Positions 1-8,096 of a stretch of 64,000 nt of DNA are shown here, in pieces. The stretch covers positions 40,318 through 104,317 of the forward strand of contig JAUSJX010000006.1 in the NCBI GenBank assembly GCA_030647435.1, given 5' to 3'. The stretch comes from Candidatus Rokuibacteriota bacterium (GTDB lineage Bacteria > Methylomirabilota > Methylomirabilia > Rokubacteriales > CSP1-6). Below the pieces are notes generated by a model. The model saw only the letters and a program-made list of their open reading frames with translations, did not search any database and was not told the origin of the DNA. Every line of letters begins with the position of its first letter. Within the stretch, counting starts at the first letter, position 1. The position numbers and the translations under genes were made by a program.

Positions 1-1548
1 GCCCGCGCCTCGCCTGATTTCTACCTCTACCGAAAAGTCGCTGGCGAGGATGCGATCACCCACGAGTCCCCACCGCCGGGCGTCCTCCACCGCGTGAGCC
101 ATGCGTTGGGCGGAGAGATGCGCCTCGCCGTGAATGTAGAGGTAGATGCGGGACGCCCCCGACGCGTACGCCGCGAGCAGCGCGCCTTCGAGGAGCCGGT
201 GCGGGTCGCCCTCCATGAGGTGGCGGTCCTTGAAGATGCCGGGCTCGCCCTCTTCGGCGTTGACGATGAGGTACGTGGGCGCGCCGCGCGCGCTGCGGGC
301 GCCTTCCCACTTGAGCGCCGCGGCGAAGTACGCGCCGCCGCGCCCCCGCAGGCCCGCCGCCTTGACCGTTTCGATGACGGCGAGAGGATCGCGGCTCGCG
401 AGCGCGTCGGCCAGCGCGGCATAGCCGCCGCGGCGAATCGCGTCGGCGATGTCGCCGGGGTCCACCAGGCCGCAGCGCGCCGTCAGCTCCCGGCGCTGGT
501 GGCCGAGGAAGTCGCCGGCGCCTGGGTGGACCTCGAGCCGGTCGGCTGCCGCCGCGTCGAGGAGAGCCGGGACGCGATCGGCCGTCGCGTGAGGCAGGAG
601 GCGGCTCTCGCCGTCTGGGGCGACGATGGTCACGACCGGTGCGGCCCAGCAGAGCCCGCCGCAGCCGGCCGTCACGATGCGCGCGCTCCAGCTCCGCCGC
701 ACGACTTCCTCATGAAGCGCCGCGAGAGTCTCGGCGGCGCCAACCGCGAGGCTGCAGGAGCCCACGGCCAGGATGAGGGTCAGGCCGGGGCGCGCGAGGG
801 ACTCGGCGTGGCGCAGCAGGTCGGTGTATGAACCCCCCCCCACCCCAACCCTCTCCCTTGAGGGGAGAGGGGGTCCAACAGAACCCCCGCCCCCGAAGGG
901 GAGAGGGAGTCCAACAGAACCCTCGCCCCCGGAGGGGAGAGGGGGTCCAACAGAACCCCCGCCCCCGGAGGGGAGAGGGGGTCCAACAGAACCCTCGCCC
1001 CCGGAGGGGAGAGGGGGTCTTGCAGAACCCTCGCCCCCGAAGGGGAGAGGGAGTCCAACAGAACCCTCGCCCCCGGAGGGGAGAGGGGGTCTTGCAGAAC
1101 CCTCGCCCCCGAAGGGGGAGAGGGCAGGGTGAGGGGGAGTGTTGAGCACTCGCTCCACGTCGCCGACGCCCACGCGCCCGTGACAGGCGCCATCCACCTC
1201 GACCACCGGCGCCACCGAGCAGTTGAAGGCGCAGTCGTAGGGCTCGAGCGTGACGTCGGGGTCCGCGACGGCGTCCATCGCTTTCAGCAGATCGAGCCCG
1301 CCCCGGATCCTGCACGACACCCCCGTGCAGACTCGCACGATCCGCTTGGCCGGCTCGGCCAGCCGGAATTCAGGGTAGTGCGTGGCGACGCCGTACGCCT
1401 CGGACAGCGGCACGCGCAGATGCGAGGCGATCTCTCCCAGCGCATCGGCCGGGATCCAGCGCAGCTCGTGCTGGACGGCGTGGAGCGCGGGCAGGAGCCA
1501 GGTGCGCTCTCTGGGGAAGGCTCGGACGGCAGCGTGCCAGTCGCTCAC
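1..1548 (-). CDS. NuoE-NuoF type NADH-binding fusion subunit (partial, runs off window)
   Basis: One frame on the minus strand stays open from a GTG at 1548 to the window edge. The first ~136 residues are a NuoE-like thioredoxin-fold [2Fe-2S] domain with cysteines as CTGVSC and CAFNC. Next comes a ~100-residue Gly/Pro/Ser linker made of 12-residue repeats. A second thioredoxin-like stretch (GSCSLAVGA, GCGGLC) follows, then a NuoF-type FMN/NADH module with GLRGRGGAYF and NAEEGEPGIFKDR. Such proteins carry electrons between NAD(P)H and Fe-S centres in complex I, formate dehydrogenases or hydrogenases. The gene starts 10 bp after queC, so it may be cotranscribed. The [4Fe-4S] C-terminus lies outside the window. 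The GTG start is the most upstream possibility after the queC stop. Whether one polypeptide or two is made is unknown. Confidence 0.82.
   Translation of the reverse strand, partial: MSDWHAAVRAFPRERTWLLPALHAVQHELRWIPADALGEIASHLRVPLSEAYGVATHYPEFRLAEPAKRIVRVCTGVSCRIRGGLDLLKAMDAVADPDVTLEPYDCAFNCSVAPVVEVDGACHGRVGVGDVERVLNTPPHPALSPFGGEGSARPPLPSGGEGSVGLPLPFGGEGSARPPLPSGGEGSVGPPLPSGGGGSVGPPLPSGGEGSVGLPLPFGGGGSVGPPLPSRERVGVGGGSYTDLLRHAESLARPGLTLILAVGSCSLAVGAAETLAALHEEVVRRSWSARIVTAGCGGLCWAAPVVTIVAPDGESRLLPHATADRVPALLDAAAADRLEVHPGAGDFLGHQRRELTARCGLVDPGDIADAIRRGGYAALADALASRDPLAVIETVKAAGLRGRGGAYFAAALKWEGARSARGAPTYLIVNAEEGEPGIFKDRHLMEGDPHRLLEGALLAAYASGASRIYLYIHGEAHLSAQRMAHAVEDARRWGLVGDRILASDFSVEVEIRRGAG
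838..1139. repeat. 36-bp tandem repeat array, about seven units, in frame in the NuoE/NuoF fusion
   Basis: Seven near-identical 36-bp units (unit begins CGAGGGTTCTGTTGGACC on the minus strand) encode 12-residue blocks such as GSVGPPLPSGGE and GSARPPLPSGGE. Because 36 is divisible by three and no stop codon occurs, the flanking NuoE and NuoF frames stay joined. The ends read TPPHPALSP and SRERVGV, which resemble the dispersed palindromic CTCTCCCCT-type repeats of GC-rich genomes that normally sit between genes. Confidence 0.9.
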
Positions 1549-1558
1549 GGCAGTGGGA

Positions 1559-2248
1559 TCAGTGCGCCGAGGGAACCGGATCGGCGATTCGCGCCTCGGC
1601 GAAGCCCTTCTTGCGCAGGAGGCACGAGTCGCAGAGGCCGCAGGCTCGGCCGTCCGGCTCGGGCTCGTAGCACGACCACGTCAGTGAGAGATTCACCCCG
1701 AGCTCGAACGCGCGGGCGACGATCTGGGCCTTGGAGAGCGTGATCAGCGGCGTGTGCACGCGGAAGCGGCTCGTGCCCTCGACGCCCGCCTGGGTGGCGA
1801 GATTGGCCAGCCGCTCGAAGGCCTCGACGAACTCGGGCCGGCAATCGGGATATCCGGAGTAGTCCAAAAAATTGACCCCGATGAAGATGTCCTGGGAACC
1901 GAGCGTCTCGGCCCAGGCGAGCGCGTGGCTGAGGAAGATGGTGTTGCGCGCGGGCACGTAGGTGACCGGAATGCCGGCGCCGATGGCCTCGTGGCTCCTG
2001 CCCTTTGGCACTTCGATGTCGCCGGTCAGCGCCGAGCCGCCGATGGCGCGGAGATCGAGGCGGAGCGTGAGGTGCGTGACGGCGCCGAGAGACGCCGCGA
2101 CCTGCTTCGCCGATTCCAGCTCGCGGGCGTGGCGCTGGCCGTAGTCGAAGGAGAGAGCGAAGCACTCGTACCCTTCTTCGCGCGCGACGGCGAGCGTCGC
2201 CGCCGAGTCGAGCCCGCCGGAGAGGAGGACGACCGCGCGCCCTGTCAT
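1559..2248 (-). CDS. queC: 7-cyano-7-deazaguanine synthase QueC
   Basis: QueC converts 7-carboxy-7-deazaguanine to preQ0 with ATP and ammonia, for queuosine or 7-deazaguanine DNA modification. The 229-residue protein has the PP-loop SGGLDS at residues ~10-15, FDYGQRH after it, and a C-terminal zinc-binding CGLCDSC next to an earlier cysteine. Its ATG overlaps the queE stop as TGATG, so the two are translationally coupled. Length and motifs are normal for the family. Confidence 0.96.
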   Translation of the reverse strand: MTGRAVVLLSGGLDSAATLAVAREEGYECFALSFDYGQRHARELESAKQVAASLGAVTHLTLRLDLRAIGGSALTGDIEVPKGRSHEAIGAGIPVTYVPARNTIFLSHALAWAETLGSQDIFIGVNFLDYSGYPDCRPEFVEAFERLANLATQAGVEGTSRFRVHTPLITLSKAQIVARAFELGVNLSLTWSCYEPEPDGRACGLCDSCLLRKKGFAEARIADPVPSAH

Positions 2249-2925
2249 CAGACGCCCCGCTTGGCGCCCCAGAGCAGCACGTGCAGACGGGGCGAGAAGC
2301 CGAAGCCGTGGCGCTTACAGGCTTCGACGACCCCGGGCGAGCGCTCGAGGAGATCTTCGCGACGGGCGCCTTCCGGCTGGAGGAGGATGCGGGGGCGTGG
2401 CAGGGCGAAGCGCTCGGCCAGCTGGAGCACCTCACTCACGTCGGAGTCATTCGTGACCACGAACTTCCACCAGGCATCCCTCGCGAGGAAGCTCCGGATG
2501 GCTTCGGGGCTCAGTCGGCGCGCCTCGTCCACCCCCGAGCCGGCAAGCTTGAGCGAGACGTTCCACTGGATGGCCCGGTCGACGCTGGGTGGCGGCGGCA
2601 GGATGCCCGAAGTCTCGACCTCGATGGAGAAGCCCAGGCTGCCGAGTGCCCGCAGCAGGGGAACGAACAGCGCTGATTCGAGCGGTTCACCGCCGGTCAC
2701 GACGGCACGGCGGCAGGGATAAGCCGAAACTTCCTCCACGAGCGTGTCGAGCTCGACGGCGCTCCCGGCCTCGGGGTCCCAGGAGTACTTCGTGTCGCAC
2801 CAGGCGCAGCCCACCGAGCAGCCCTGGAGTCGCACGAAGACGGCCGGCAGACCGGCCGTGACGCCCTCGCCCTGGATCGAATAGAAGACCTCGGCGACGC
2901 GCCCGGCCAGGTTTCGGCTGGTCAC
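2248..2925 (-). CDS. queE: 7-carboxy-7-deazaguanine synthase QueE
   Basis: QueE is a radical-SAM enzyme that contracts 6-carboxytetrahydropterin to 7-carboxy-7-deazaguanine. The 225-residue protein contains FYSIQGEG and the cluster motif CSVGCAWC, a shortened CxxxCxxC in agreement with QueE, followed by TGGEPLE. The start is taken as GTG at 2925, which overlaps the queD stop as GTGA. A longer in-frame extension upstream lies inside queD and lacks similarity to the family. The gene is coupled on both sides to queD and queC. Confidence 0.95.
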   Translation of the reverse strand: MTSRNLAGRVAEVFYSIQGEGVTAGLPAVFVRLQGCSVGCAWCDTKYSWDPEAGSAVELDTLVEEVSAYPCRRAVVTGGEPLESALFVPLLRALGSLGFSIEVETSGILPPPPSVDRAIQWNVSLKLAGSGVDEARRLSPEAIRSFLARDAWWKFVVTNDSDVSEVLQLAERFALPRPRILLQPEGARREDLLERSPGVVEACKRHGFGFSPRLHVLLWGAKRGV

Positions 2926-3350
2926 GCCTGCGGCCGCGACATGGCGCTGCCGCAGCTGGGCGTCTCGCGGATGGCGACGCGCTCGAGCGCGATGCCCGCG
3001 GGCAGCTGAGGCTCGAGCCGTGTCCACGCCTCGCGCGTCAGCACCTCGGCCGTGGGCTGGCCGGGGAGCAGGACCACCCGGTCGGGCGCCTCGCGCTGGA
3101 CGGCTGAGATGGCCGGACCGAGCGGGTCGTCGGCGGCCAGGAGGGTCGAGTGGTCCCAGAGATCGAGGACGGCCTTTCGCACCGCGTCACGCAGGTCGTC
3201 GAAGTCCATGACCATGCCGAGCGGGTTCAGCGTCGGGCTGCTGACCGTCACTTCGAGGTGATAGGTGTGGCCATGGAGCCACGCGCACTTGCCCGGGTGC
3301 CCGGCAATACGGTGCGCTGCGTCAAAGACGTAGCTGGTGGTGAGGTCCAT
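2922..3350 (-). CDS. queD: 6-carboxy-5,6,7,8-tetrahydropterin synthase QueD
   Basis: QueD makes 6-carboxytetrahydropterin from 7,8-dihydroneopterin triphosphate, the first pathway-specific step toward queuosine. The 142-residue protein shows the zinc histidines in FDAAHRI and HGHTYHLEV, the catalytic cysteine in GKCAWLHGH, and the ATG start at 3350. It is the first gene of queD-queE-queC on the minus strand and is divergent from the hypothetical gene at 3442. No preQ1 riboswitch was evident in the ~90-bp divergent gap. Confidence 0.95.
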   Translation of the reverse strand: MDLTTSYVFDAAHRIAGHPGKCAWLHGHTYHLEVTVSSPTLNPLGMVMDFDDLRDAVRKAVLDLWDHSTLLAADDPLGPAISAVQREAPDRVVLLPGQPTAEVLTREAWTRLEPQLPAGIALERVAIRETPSCGSAMSRPQA

Positions 3351-3382
3351 AGGCCACTGGAAATCCTAGCATGAGAAACGCC

Positions 3383-3411
3383 TTGCGGCCCCTGGGCACC
3401 TCTGCTATCTA
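3383..3411 (+). promoter_or_regulatory. candidate sigma-70 promoter for the gene at 3442
   Basis: TTGCGG (3383-3388) and TATCTA (3406-3411) are separated by exactly 17 bp and lie ~30 bp before the start codon. The match to consensus is partial. Confidence 0.45.
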
Positions 3412-3441
3412 ATGGTACGAATTCGAAAGGGGGCCCCTCCT

Positions 3442-3717
3442 ATGGCTATGAGCCTGACCGACTCGCTCAAGCACGACCGCTACAGCGTCGTCGCGGTGGA
3501 CAAGACCGCGGGCCGCCTGCGCATCAAGAGCGAAGCCGCATTGTGCACGGACTTCGCCTGCGGGGAGGCCGAGATCGTCACGGACGAGGGTCGCACCCGG
3601 GACCTCGACGAGATCAACCCGGGCGACATCATCATGCTCGAGCACAAGGACGGCAAGGCGAATGAAATCCGTGTCGTCCGCCGCGTCTTCGACGAGTACT
3701 CCAGCCCCGAGTGGTAA
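3442..3717 (+). CDS. conserved-looking small hypothetical protein
   Basis: A 91-residue soluble protein begins at ATG 3442, preceded by GAAAGGGGG (3425-3433) at good ribosome-binding distance. An in-frame ATG 30 bp upstream lacks such a site, and a second ATG follows at 3448. The sequence is rich in charged residues, with SLTDSLKHDRYSV near the start and NPGDIIMLEH in the last third; the beta-rich pattern could be a small barrel. It has its own candidate promoter and a strong terminator, so it is probably a real single-gene unit. I do not recognise the family. Confidence 0.75.
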   Translation: MAMSLTDSLKHDRYSVVAVDKTAGRLRIKSEAALCTDFACGEAEIVTDEGRTRDLDEINPGDIIMLEHKDGKANEIRVVRRVFDEYSSPEW

Positions 3718-3746
3718 CCCGCGCCTGACCGCGCGCTGAACTCACC

Positions 3747-3777
3747 AAGGCCCCGGGACTCCCTCCCGGGGCCTTTC
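3747..3777 (+). terminator. rho-independent terminator
   Basis: AAGGCCCCGGGA and its complement TCCCGGGGCCTT form a stem of about 12 bp with a short loop, followed by TTTCCTC. It lies 30 bp after the stop of the small gene at 3442-3717. Confidence 0.85.
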
Positions 3778-3804
3778 CTCATCTTCCAGTCAATGGGGAC
3801 ACAT

Positions 3805-4377
3805 ATGAGACGGACTCTGCTGTTGTCATGCGTGATGGCTGTGCTGGGGGTCGGTGTTGCGCATGGCAAGGAATGCAAGGGTATCAACTTCCCGGAGCAG
3901 GCCCAGGTCGAAGGCGGCAATCTGACGCTCAACGGCCTTGGCTTACGCCAGGCGACGATGTTCAAGGTCAATGTCTACGTCGCCGCGCTCTATGTGGCCA
4001 AACCGTCGAGCGATCCGGCCGCCATCCTCGGATCCGGAGCTCCGAGTGAGCTGATCCTCCAATTCGTGCGCAACGTGGGCGCCGACGACCTCAGGAAGGC
4101 CTGGGACGAAGGCTTCGCAAAAAATGCCAAGGAGCAGTTGCCTGCCCTGAGGGAGCGCATCACGACGCTGAATGGCTGGATGGTCGACGTGAAAGCGGGC
4201 CAACGGCTGACCTTCATTCATAAGCCGGGTGCCGGTATCCAAGTCGATGTGACCGGGACGGTGAAGGGCACGATCAAAGGCGATGATTTCGCGAAGGCGT
4301 TCCTCTCGATCTGGCTGGGTGGCGATCCGCCGAATCCAGAGATGAAGAGCGGGCTGCTCGGCGGCGCCTGCGGCTAG
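3805..4377 (+). CDS. secreted chalcone isomerase-like protein
   Basis: The protein has 190 residues from ATG 3805 (an in-frame ATG at 3793 is also possible). An N-terminal signal peptide (RRTLLLSCVMAVLG, cleavage near AHG) precedes a domain with GLGLRQATMFKVNVYVAAL, LQFVRNVGADDLRKAWDEG and a C-terminal region ending in FLSIWLG. These match the bacterial chalcone-isomerase-like family of periplasmic proteins, which share the fold but usually have no demonstrated isomerase activity. The likely role is lipid or ligand binding in the periplasm (inference). It stands alone, downstream of a terminator and upstream of an insertion sequence. Confidence 0.82.
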   Translation: MRRTLLLSCVMAVLGVGVAHGKECKGINFPEQAQVEGGNLTLNGLGLRQATMFKVNVYVAALYVAKPSSDPAAILGSGAPSELILQFVRNVGADDLRKAWDEGFAKNAKEQLPALRERITTLNGWMVDVKAGQRLTFIHKPGAGIQVDVTGTVKGTIKGDDFAKAFLSIWLGGDPPNPEMKSGLLGGACG

Positions 4378-4539
4378 CGTCCCCGAGTGAGGATGCGGTC
4401 TGACTGGAGCCACCAAGCTGACCCGCATCGACCCGTCATGATCTGCGTCCTTGACCTGCAGCACGGCATCGATGCGTACACGCGTCTGGAATTCAACGTC
4501 CACCCGGGCGGTGTCCACGGAGCGTAGATAGGATGAAGC

Positions 4540-4623
4540 GGCTGGCCTCTCGCTTGACGTGGTGGCATAGCTGCCCCACACGAGCACTCACGCGGTCAAC
4601 GCCGCAGGGAGGAGAGGCCAGCC
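4540..4623 (+). repeat. 12-bp inverted repeat enclosing the transposase leader
   Basis: GGCTGGCCTCTC (4540-4551) and its exact complement (4612-4623) enclose a 60-bp loop. The right arm contains the GGAGAGG ribosome-binding sequence and ends at the transposase ATG. Folding in the transcript would hide the ribosome-binding site, a plausible brake on transposase translation. Confidence 0.6.
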
Positions 4624-5667
4624 ATGGACCATATTGGCATCGACGTCCACAAGAAGGACAGCCAGTTCTGTACCCTGGCCGAGGGGGGCGAGCTGATCGA
4701 GCAGCGGATCCGCACCGAGCCCGAGCGGTTCGCAGCGGTGCTCGGCGAGCGGCCCCGGGCGCGGATCGTGATCGAGGCCTCGACCGAGAGTGAATGGGTG
4801 GCCCGCTGCCTGGAGGGGTTGGGCCACGAGGTCATCGTCGCCGATCCCAACTTCGCGCCCATGTATGCCACGCGCACGCGGAAGGTGAAGACCGACCGGC
4901 GGGACGCCCGCGCCCTGGCGGAGGTCTGCCTGCTCGGCGCCTACCGCCGGGCGCATCGGCTCTCCGATCCCCAGCGCCACGTGCGCGGCCGCCTCACCGT
5001 CCGTGACGCGGTCGTGCGCACCCGCAGCCGATACATCTCCCTCATCCGCGCGCTCCTCCGCCAGCAGGGCTACCGCGTGCCCTCGGGCAGCGCCGAGGGT
5101 TTCCTGCACCGGGTGCGCGCCATGCCCCTGCCCGGCCGCCTGGTCTCCACCATCGCGCCGCTGCTGGCCGTCATGCGGCACCTCAACGCCCAGCTCGCGT
5201 ACTCCGACGAGACGATCGCGCGCGTGACCGCGCACGATGCGCGCGTCCAGCGCCTGCGCACCGTCCCCAGCGTCGGGCCCGTGACCGCCGCCGCCTTCGT
5301 CGCGACCCTCGATGACGCCCAGCGCTTCCGCCACGCGCACCAGGTTGAAGCCTACCTCGGCCTGGTGCCGCGTGAGTACAGCTCCGGTGAGAGCCAGCAC
5401 CGCGGCCACATCACCAAGGCGGGGCCTCCCCGCATGCGCTGGCTCCTGGTGCAAGTCGCCGTCTCCATCCTGCGGCGCCGGCCGCCGGAGGCGGAGGCCC
5501 TCCACGCGTGGGCCCTGCACATTGCGGCGCGGCGCGGCAAGCACATCGCCGTCGTGGCCCTCGCCCGCCGGGTGGCCGGCATCCTCTATGCGCTCCTCCG
5601 GGACGGCACGACGTTCGACTCCCAACGCTCGCCCCGACGCGTGGTCACGGCCACGCTCCCAGTCTAA
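4624..5667 (+). CDS. IS110 family transposase (DEDD recombinase)
   Basis: The 347-residue protein starts GIDVHKKDSQF, carrying the first catalytic Asp. IEASTE and DRRDARALAE supply further acidic residues of the RuvC-like DEDD site. The C-terminal half has the Transposase_20 signature VPSVGPVTAAAF and ends with TKAGPPRMRWLLVQV; the serine and helix-hairpin-helix region is intact. No frameshift is visible, so the element may be functional. IS110 enzymes recombine through an RNA-guided mechanism that uses a bridge RNA from the element's non-coding part. Confidence 0.95.
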   Translation: MDHIGIDVHKKDSQFCTLAEGGELIEQRIRTEPERFAAVLGERPRARIVIEASTESEWVARCLEGLGHEVIVADPNFAPMYATRTRKVKTDRRDARALAEVCLLGAYRRAHRLSDPQRHVRGRLTVRDAVVRTRSRYISLIRALLRQQGYRVPSGSAEGFLHRVRAMPLPGRLVSTIAPLLAVMRHLNAQLAYSDETIARVTAHDARVQRLRTVPSVGPVTAAAFVATLDDAQRFRHAHQVEAYLGLVPREYSSGESQHRGHITKAGPPRMRWLLVQVAVSILRRRPPEAEALHAWALHIAARRGKHIAVVALARRVAGILYALLRDGTTFDSQRSPRRVVTATLPV

Positions 5668-5939
5668 AGGATTGGAGTAGCGCGCGTGACTGTCCCGGTC
5701 TCTCGCAGGTTCGACGGGTGGGTGAGCGCGAGTGTCGCCTTGGCCGCCCTCGAGGGCCGTCGCATAGATGGCGCCCCCACCCTTCGAATCCCCTCGTGCG
5801 CCGGCGAGCACAATCGCTCGCCCCTGAAGAGCGCGAATAGAAGGATGACGAAACCTCGCGAGACCGGACGCGGCGCGTGCGCGATGCACAGCGGCAAGAA
5901 CACGGCAGGGCATGGAGGAGGGACATGAGGAGTTGACAC
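5668..5939 (+). ncRNA. candidate IS110 bridge-RNA region (3' non-coding end)
   Basis: This 272-bp stretch between the transposase stop and the right inverted repeat has no convincing gene. In IS1111-type elements the bridge RNA that pairs with target and donor DNA is encoded downstream of the transposase, so this segment is the natural candidate. Assignment rests on position only; no structure was computed. Confidence 0.3.
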
Positions 5940-5954
5940 GGCCAGCCGCTTCAT

Positions 5955-6267
5955 AGAAGGCGACATAAAGGCCATTCTCAGTCATGGCCCGCCTCGCCCG
6001 AGGGTCTTCCCCCCGGGGTCTGCCTTGTCACAGGATCGGCATAATCTTCGACGGCGTTAGGAGGCTACGATCCTCACCCATAGAGCGAAGCAGGCGCCGC
6101 GACGGACACAAGTACGGTGGTACCCAACCCACGGATATCAGGATGATCAACCGTCGCAGTTACAGGCTCCGTCTCTGCAGGTGGCTCGAGCAACCACCGT
6201 GAAGCCCAACGGCACGCGCGGTCCTCGCGTGATCGTGGCACAGGCTCTCGCCTTGGCACAGCCCGCA
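5955..6267. other. non-coding stretch between the IS and the metallophosphoesterase gene
   Basis: I see no supported gene here. The one notable item is a 23-bp segment (5959-5981, GGCGACATAAAGGCCATTCT then CAG) that recurs with three mismatches at 7236-7258, on the other side of the metallophosphoesterase gene. Confidence 0.4.
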
Positions 6268-7206
6268 CTATTCCCGTGGCAGGACCTCGATCAGAATCGC
6301 TTCTGGGTCGGCGCCCCAGCGCCAGGGGAGCCCGACACTCCCCAACCCGCGCGTCACCACGAGGAGCGAAGAACGGAATGAAAAGAGTCCTTCATCGAGG
6401 CAGAACTGGCTGTGGCGGATAATTGGTGGTCCGTTTGGGAAGCGGATCTGGCCGCCATGAGTGTGGCCTGAGAGGGTTAGGGGCACTCCGTGGCCTTCGG
6501 CCTCGTAAAAGTGATCAGGATTGTGGGCTAGGAGCAGATGAGGTGCGCCGTGTTGGGAGACCAGACGCTGCCAGTCGGGCCTGCCGAAGATGAGATCGTC
6601 GATGGCGCCGAGGAAACACCGTCCCTGGCCATGCGCGAGCGCCACGGATTCGTTCTTCAACGTCGTGATGCCGATGGAGCTCAGGTCTTTGCGAAGTTCT
6701 TCCGGGTCTCCGCCAAAATAGTCATGGTTACCGTAGGCATACCAGGCGCCGAGCGGCGCCCGCGACAGCGGCGCCAAGGCATCGAGAAACGGGCGCACCT
6801 CATTCGAATGGCCTGTCACGATGTCTCCTACGATCGTCACGAGGTCAGGCTTGAGCTCCATCAACGACAGAATGAGGTCGGCCAGCGTCTGTGGTTTGAG
6901 AAATATGCCGGTATGGATATCTGAGATCAGCAACACCCGAAGCGGATGGAGCTCTCGTGGCCAGCCGGCCGGTGAGACCGACGTTTCGGTCAAAACGAAG
7001 CGCCTCTCGAGCAACCAGCTGTACGGATTCCACACTCGGCTCATATGAGGATACAAGAAGCGCGACACGATTATGTCCAGGTTGCGCTCCAATATCTTCA
7101 CCAAGCCTTTGTTCGGGTTGATCCAGCGCCGCTCCTTGCCAGTCATGAGACGCGCCGGACCTAGTCGTCGTGTTCGGTGAATCGACGCCGATATGTCTGC
7201 GTTCAT
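6268..7206 (-). CDS. calcineurin-like metallophosphoesterase
   Basis: The 312-residue protein carries the dimetal phosphoesterase motifs in order: SDIHTG (~residue 95), GDIVTGH (~125), GNHDYFGG (~155) and SGHTHGGQIRFP (~245). This is the YaeI/YkuE-type arrangement, in which members act on phospholipid-type pyrophosphates or nucleotides at the membrane. The ~90-residue N-terminal extension has basic and hydrophobic stretches (IIVSRFLYPHMSRVW) but no clear signal peptide. The gene stands alone between the IS110 element and IS91 remnants, in an accessory region. The substrate cannot be told from sequence. Confidence 0.88.
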   Translation of the reverse strand: MNADISASIHRTRRLGPARLMTGKERRWINPNKGLVKILERNLDIIVSRFLYPHMSRVWNPYSWLLERRFVLTETSVSPAGWPRELHPLRVLLISDIHTGIFLKPQTLADLILSLMELKPDLVTIVGDIVTGHSNEVRPFLDALAPLSRAPLGAWYAYGNHDYFGGDPEELRKDLSSIGITTLKNESVALAHGQGRCFLGAIDDLIFGRPDWQRLVSQHGAPHLLLAHNPDHFYEAEGHGVPLTLSGHTHGGQIRFPNGPPIIRHSQFCLDEGLFSFRSSLLVVTRGLGSVGLPWRWGADPEAILIEVLPRE

Positions 7207-7435
7207 GCCTCAGCGGTCTTCCGTAGGAGAGCGTAGGCAACATAAAGGCCATGATCAGACCGGGCCAGGGCCGGCGGGCACCGACGGCGGGGTGGCTGGC
7301 GCCGAGAGAGCCACGCGGAGCGCATCGGTGATCCTGCAGCCGGGCCAGTCATCAACGGCGATCTTGCGCCGGCGCCCGCGGGGCAGTCAAGACGCGTCCT
7401 GCAGGGGCAGAGTCCCACCCCGAGGCGGGGAGGGA

Positions 7436-7947
7436 TTACTGGCGGGAGGTGGCTGCAGCGCGCAGGTCGGCCGACGGCGGGGCCGCCCCCGGATAGTCCG
7501 CCGGGTGGAGCCGGCCCAGGTGCGCGAGGATCGTGCCCACCACGGCCGGGTCCTCCACCGTGGCGATGCGCCGCAGCGTGGGCACGCGAGCACGTCGATC
7601 CCGAAGGCCCGGCGCATCAGGGTGGCCCAGGCCCAGGAGCGCGGGCAGCGTGATGCTCCGCGCTCAACCCGCCGGGCGGCCGCCTCCTCGCTCGCCGGCG
7701 ACCTGCGAAAACCGACGATCTGCCGGCGCCAGCGAGCATGCGGCGTCAGGACCCCGTGGGAGAGGAGCACGTGCACCTCGGGCCGCGGCGTCAGCGCGGC
7801 CAGCTTCTCCAGGAACTCGACGGGCTCGAACAGCAGATGCGTCGTGCCATCCGCCACGCCTTCCGCAGCTCGACCAGCACGCACCCATCGGCGCGGCGTC
7901 GCAGCCGCTCCTGGGCCAGCGGCGGGCGAAGCAGGCAGTATGCGGAG
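7436..7947 (-). pseudogene. IS91-family transposase remnant (C-terminal part, frameshifted)
   Basis: Read across frames, the minus strand gives LRPPLAQERL, then LVELRKAWR, TTHLLFEPVEFLEKL, GVLTPHARWR, AFGIDVLACPRCG and ATVEDPAVVGTILAHLG, ending at a TAA at 7436. These are C-terminal blocks of the IS91/ISCR-type transposase also present at 62901-63878. At least two frame breaks occur: one after KAWR, and one with a small deletion after CPRCG. The N-terminal HUH domain is missing. The 5' end abuts TATGCGGA repeat motifs. Confidence 0.8.
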
Positions 7948-8044
7948 CGGGGAGTTATGCGGACCAGGCGCCTACGTGGTCGGGAGGAACGCTGAGAATG
8001 CCGCGGCTTCGGTCACCTCGGAGGGTATGACCCGGTCCGCATAA
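7939..8044. repeat. TTATGCGGA inverted-repeat module
   Basis: TATGCGGA occurs at 7939-7946 and TTATGCGGA at 7955-7963. The complement TCCGCATAA at 8036-8044 closes an inverted repeat whose arms extend to TTATGCGGACC and GGTCCGCATAA, ~90 bp end to end. The same core recurs at 8297-8305 and in a 30-bp palindrome at 8365-8394, suggesting termini or core sites of a tyrosine-recombinase element. Confidence 0.7.
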
Positions 8045-8096
8045 TTCGGGCACGCTGGGGTCCCCATTCACCGGGCTTCGGCCCAAGGAGGACACC

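Larger units (their letters stand above)
4533..5954 (+). mobile_element. IS110-family (IS1111-like) insertion sequence
   Basis: A complete IS110-type transposase gene is bracketed by a perfect 15-bp inverted repeat: ATGAAGCGGCTGGCC at 4533-4547 and its complement at 5940-5954. The 1.42-kb span is normal for IS110 elements. Inverted repeats near the ends plus a long (~270 bp) non-coding segment after the transposase fit the IS1111 subgroup. Exact ends cannot be fixed without an empty site. Confidence 0.75.

Noticed and set aside
94..831. Long plus-strand frame opposite the NuoF part
   Set aside because: It is a GC-driven shadow: the minus strand in this interval gives clear NuoF motifs (NAEEGEPGIFKDR), while the plus frame has none.
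842..1130. CRISPR array
   Set aside because: The 36-bp period comes from directly adjoining near-identical units with no unique spacers, so it is a tandem repeat, not a CRISPR.
4378..4532. Small gene between the chalcone-isomerase-like gene and the IS
   Set aside because: No frame has a ribosome-binding site or recognisable sequence; it is treated as plain intergenic DNA.
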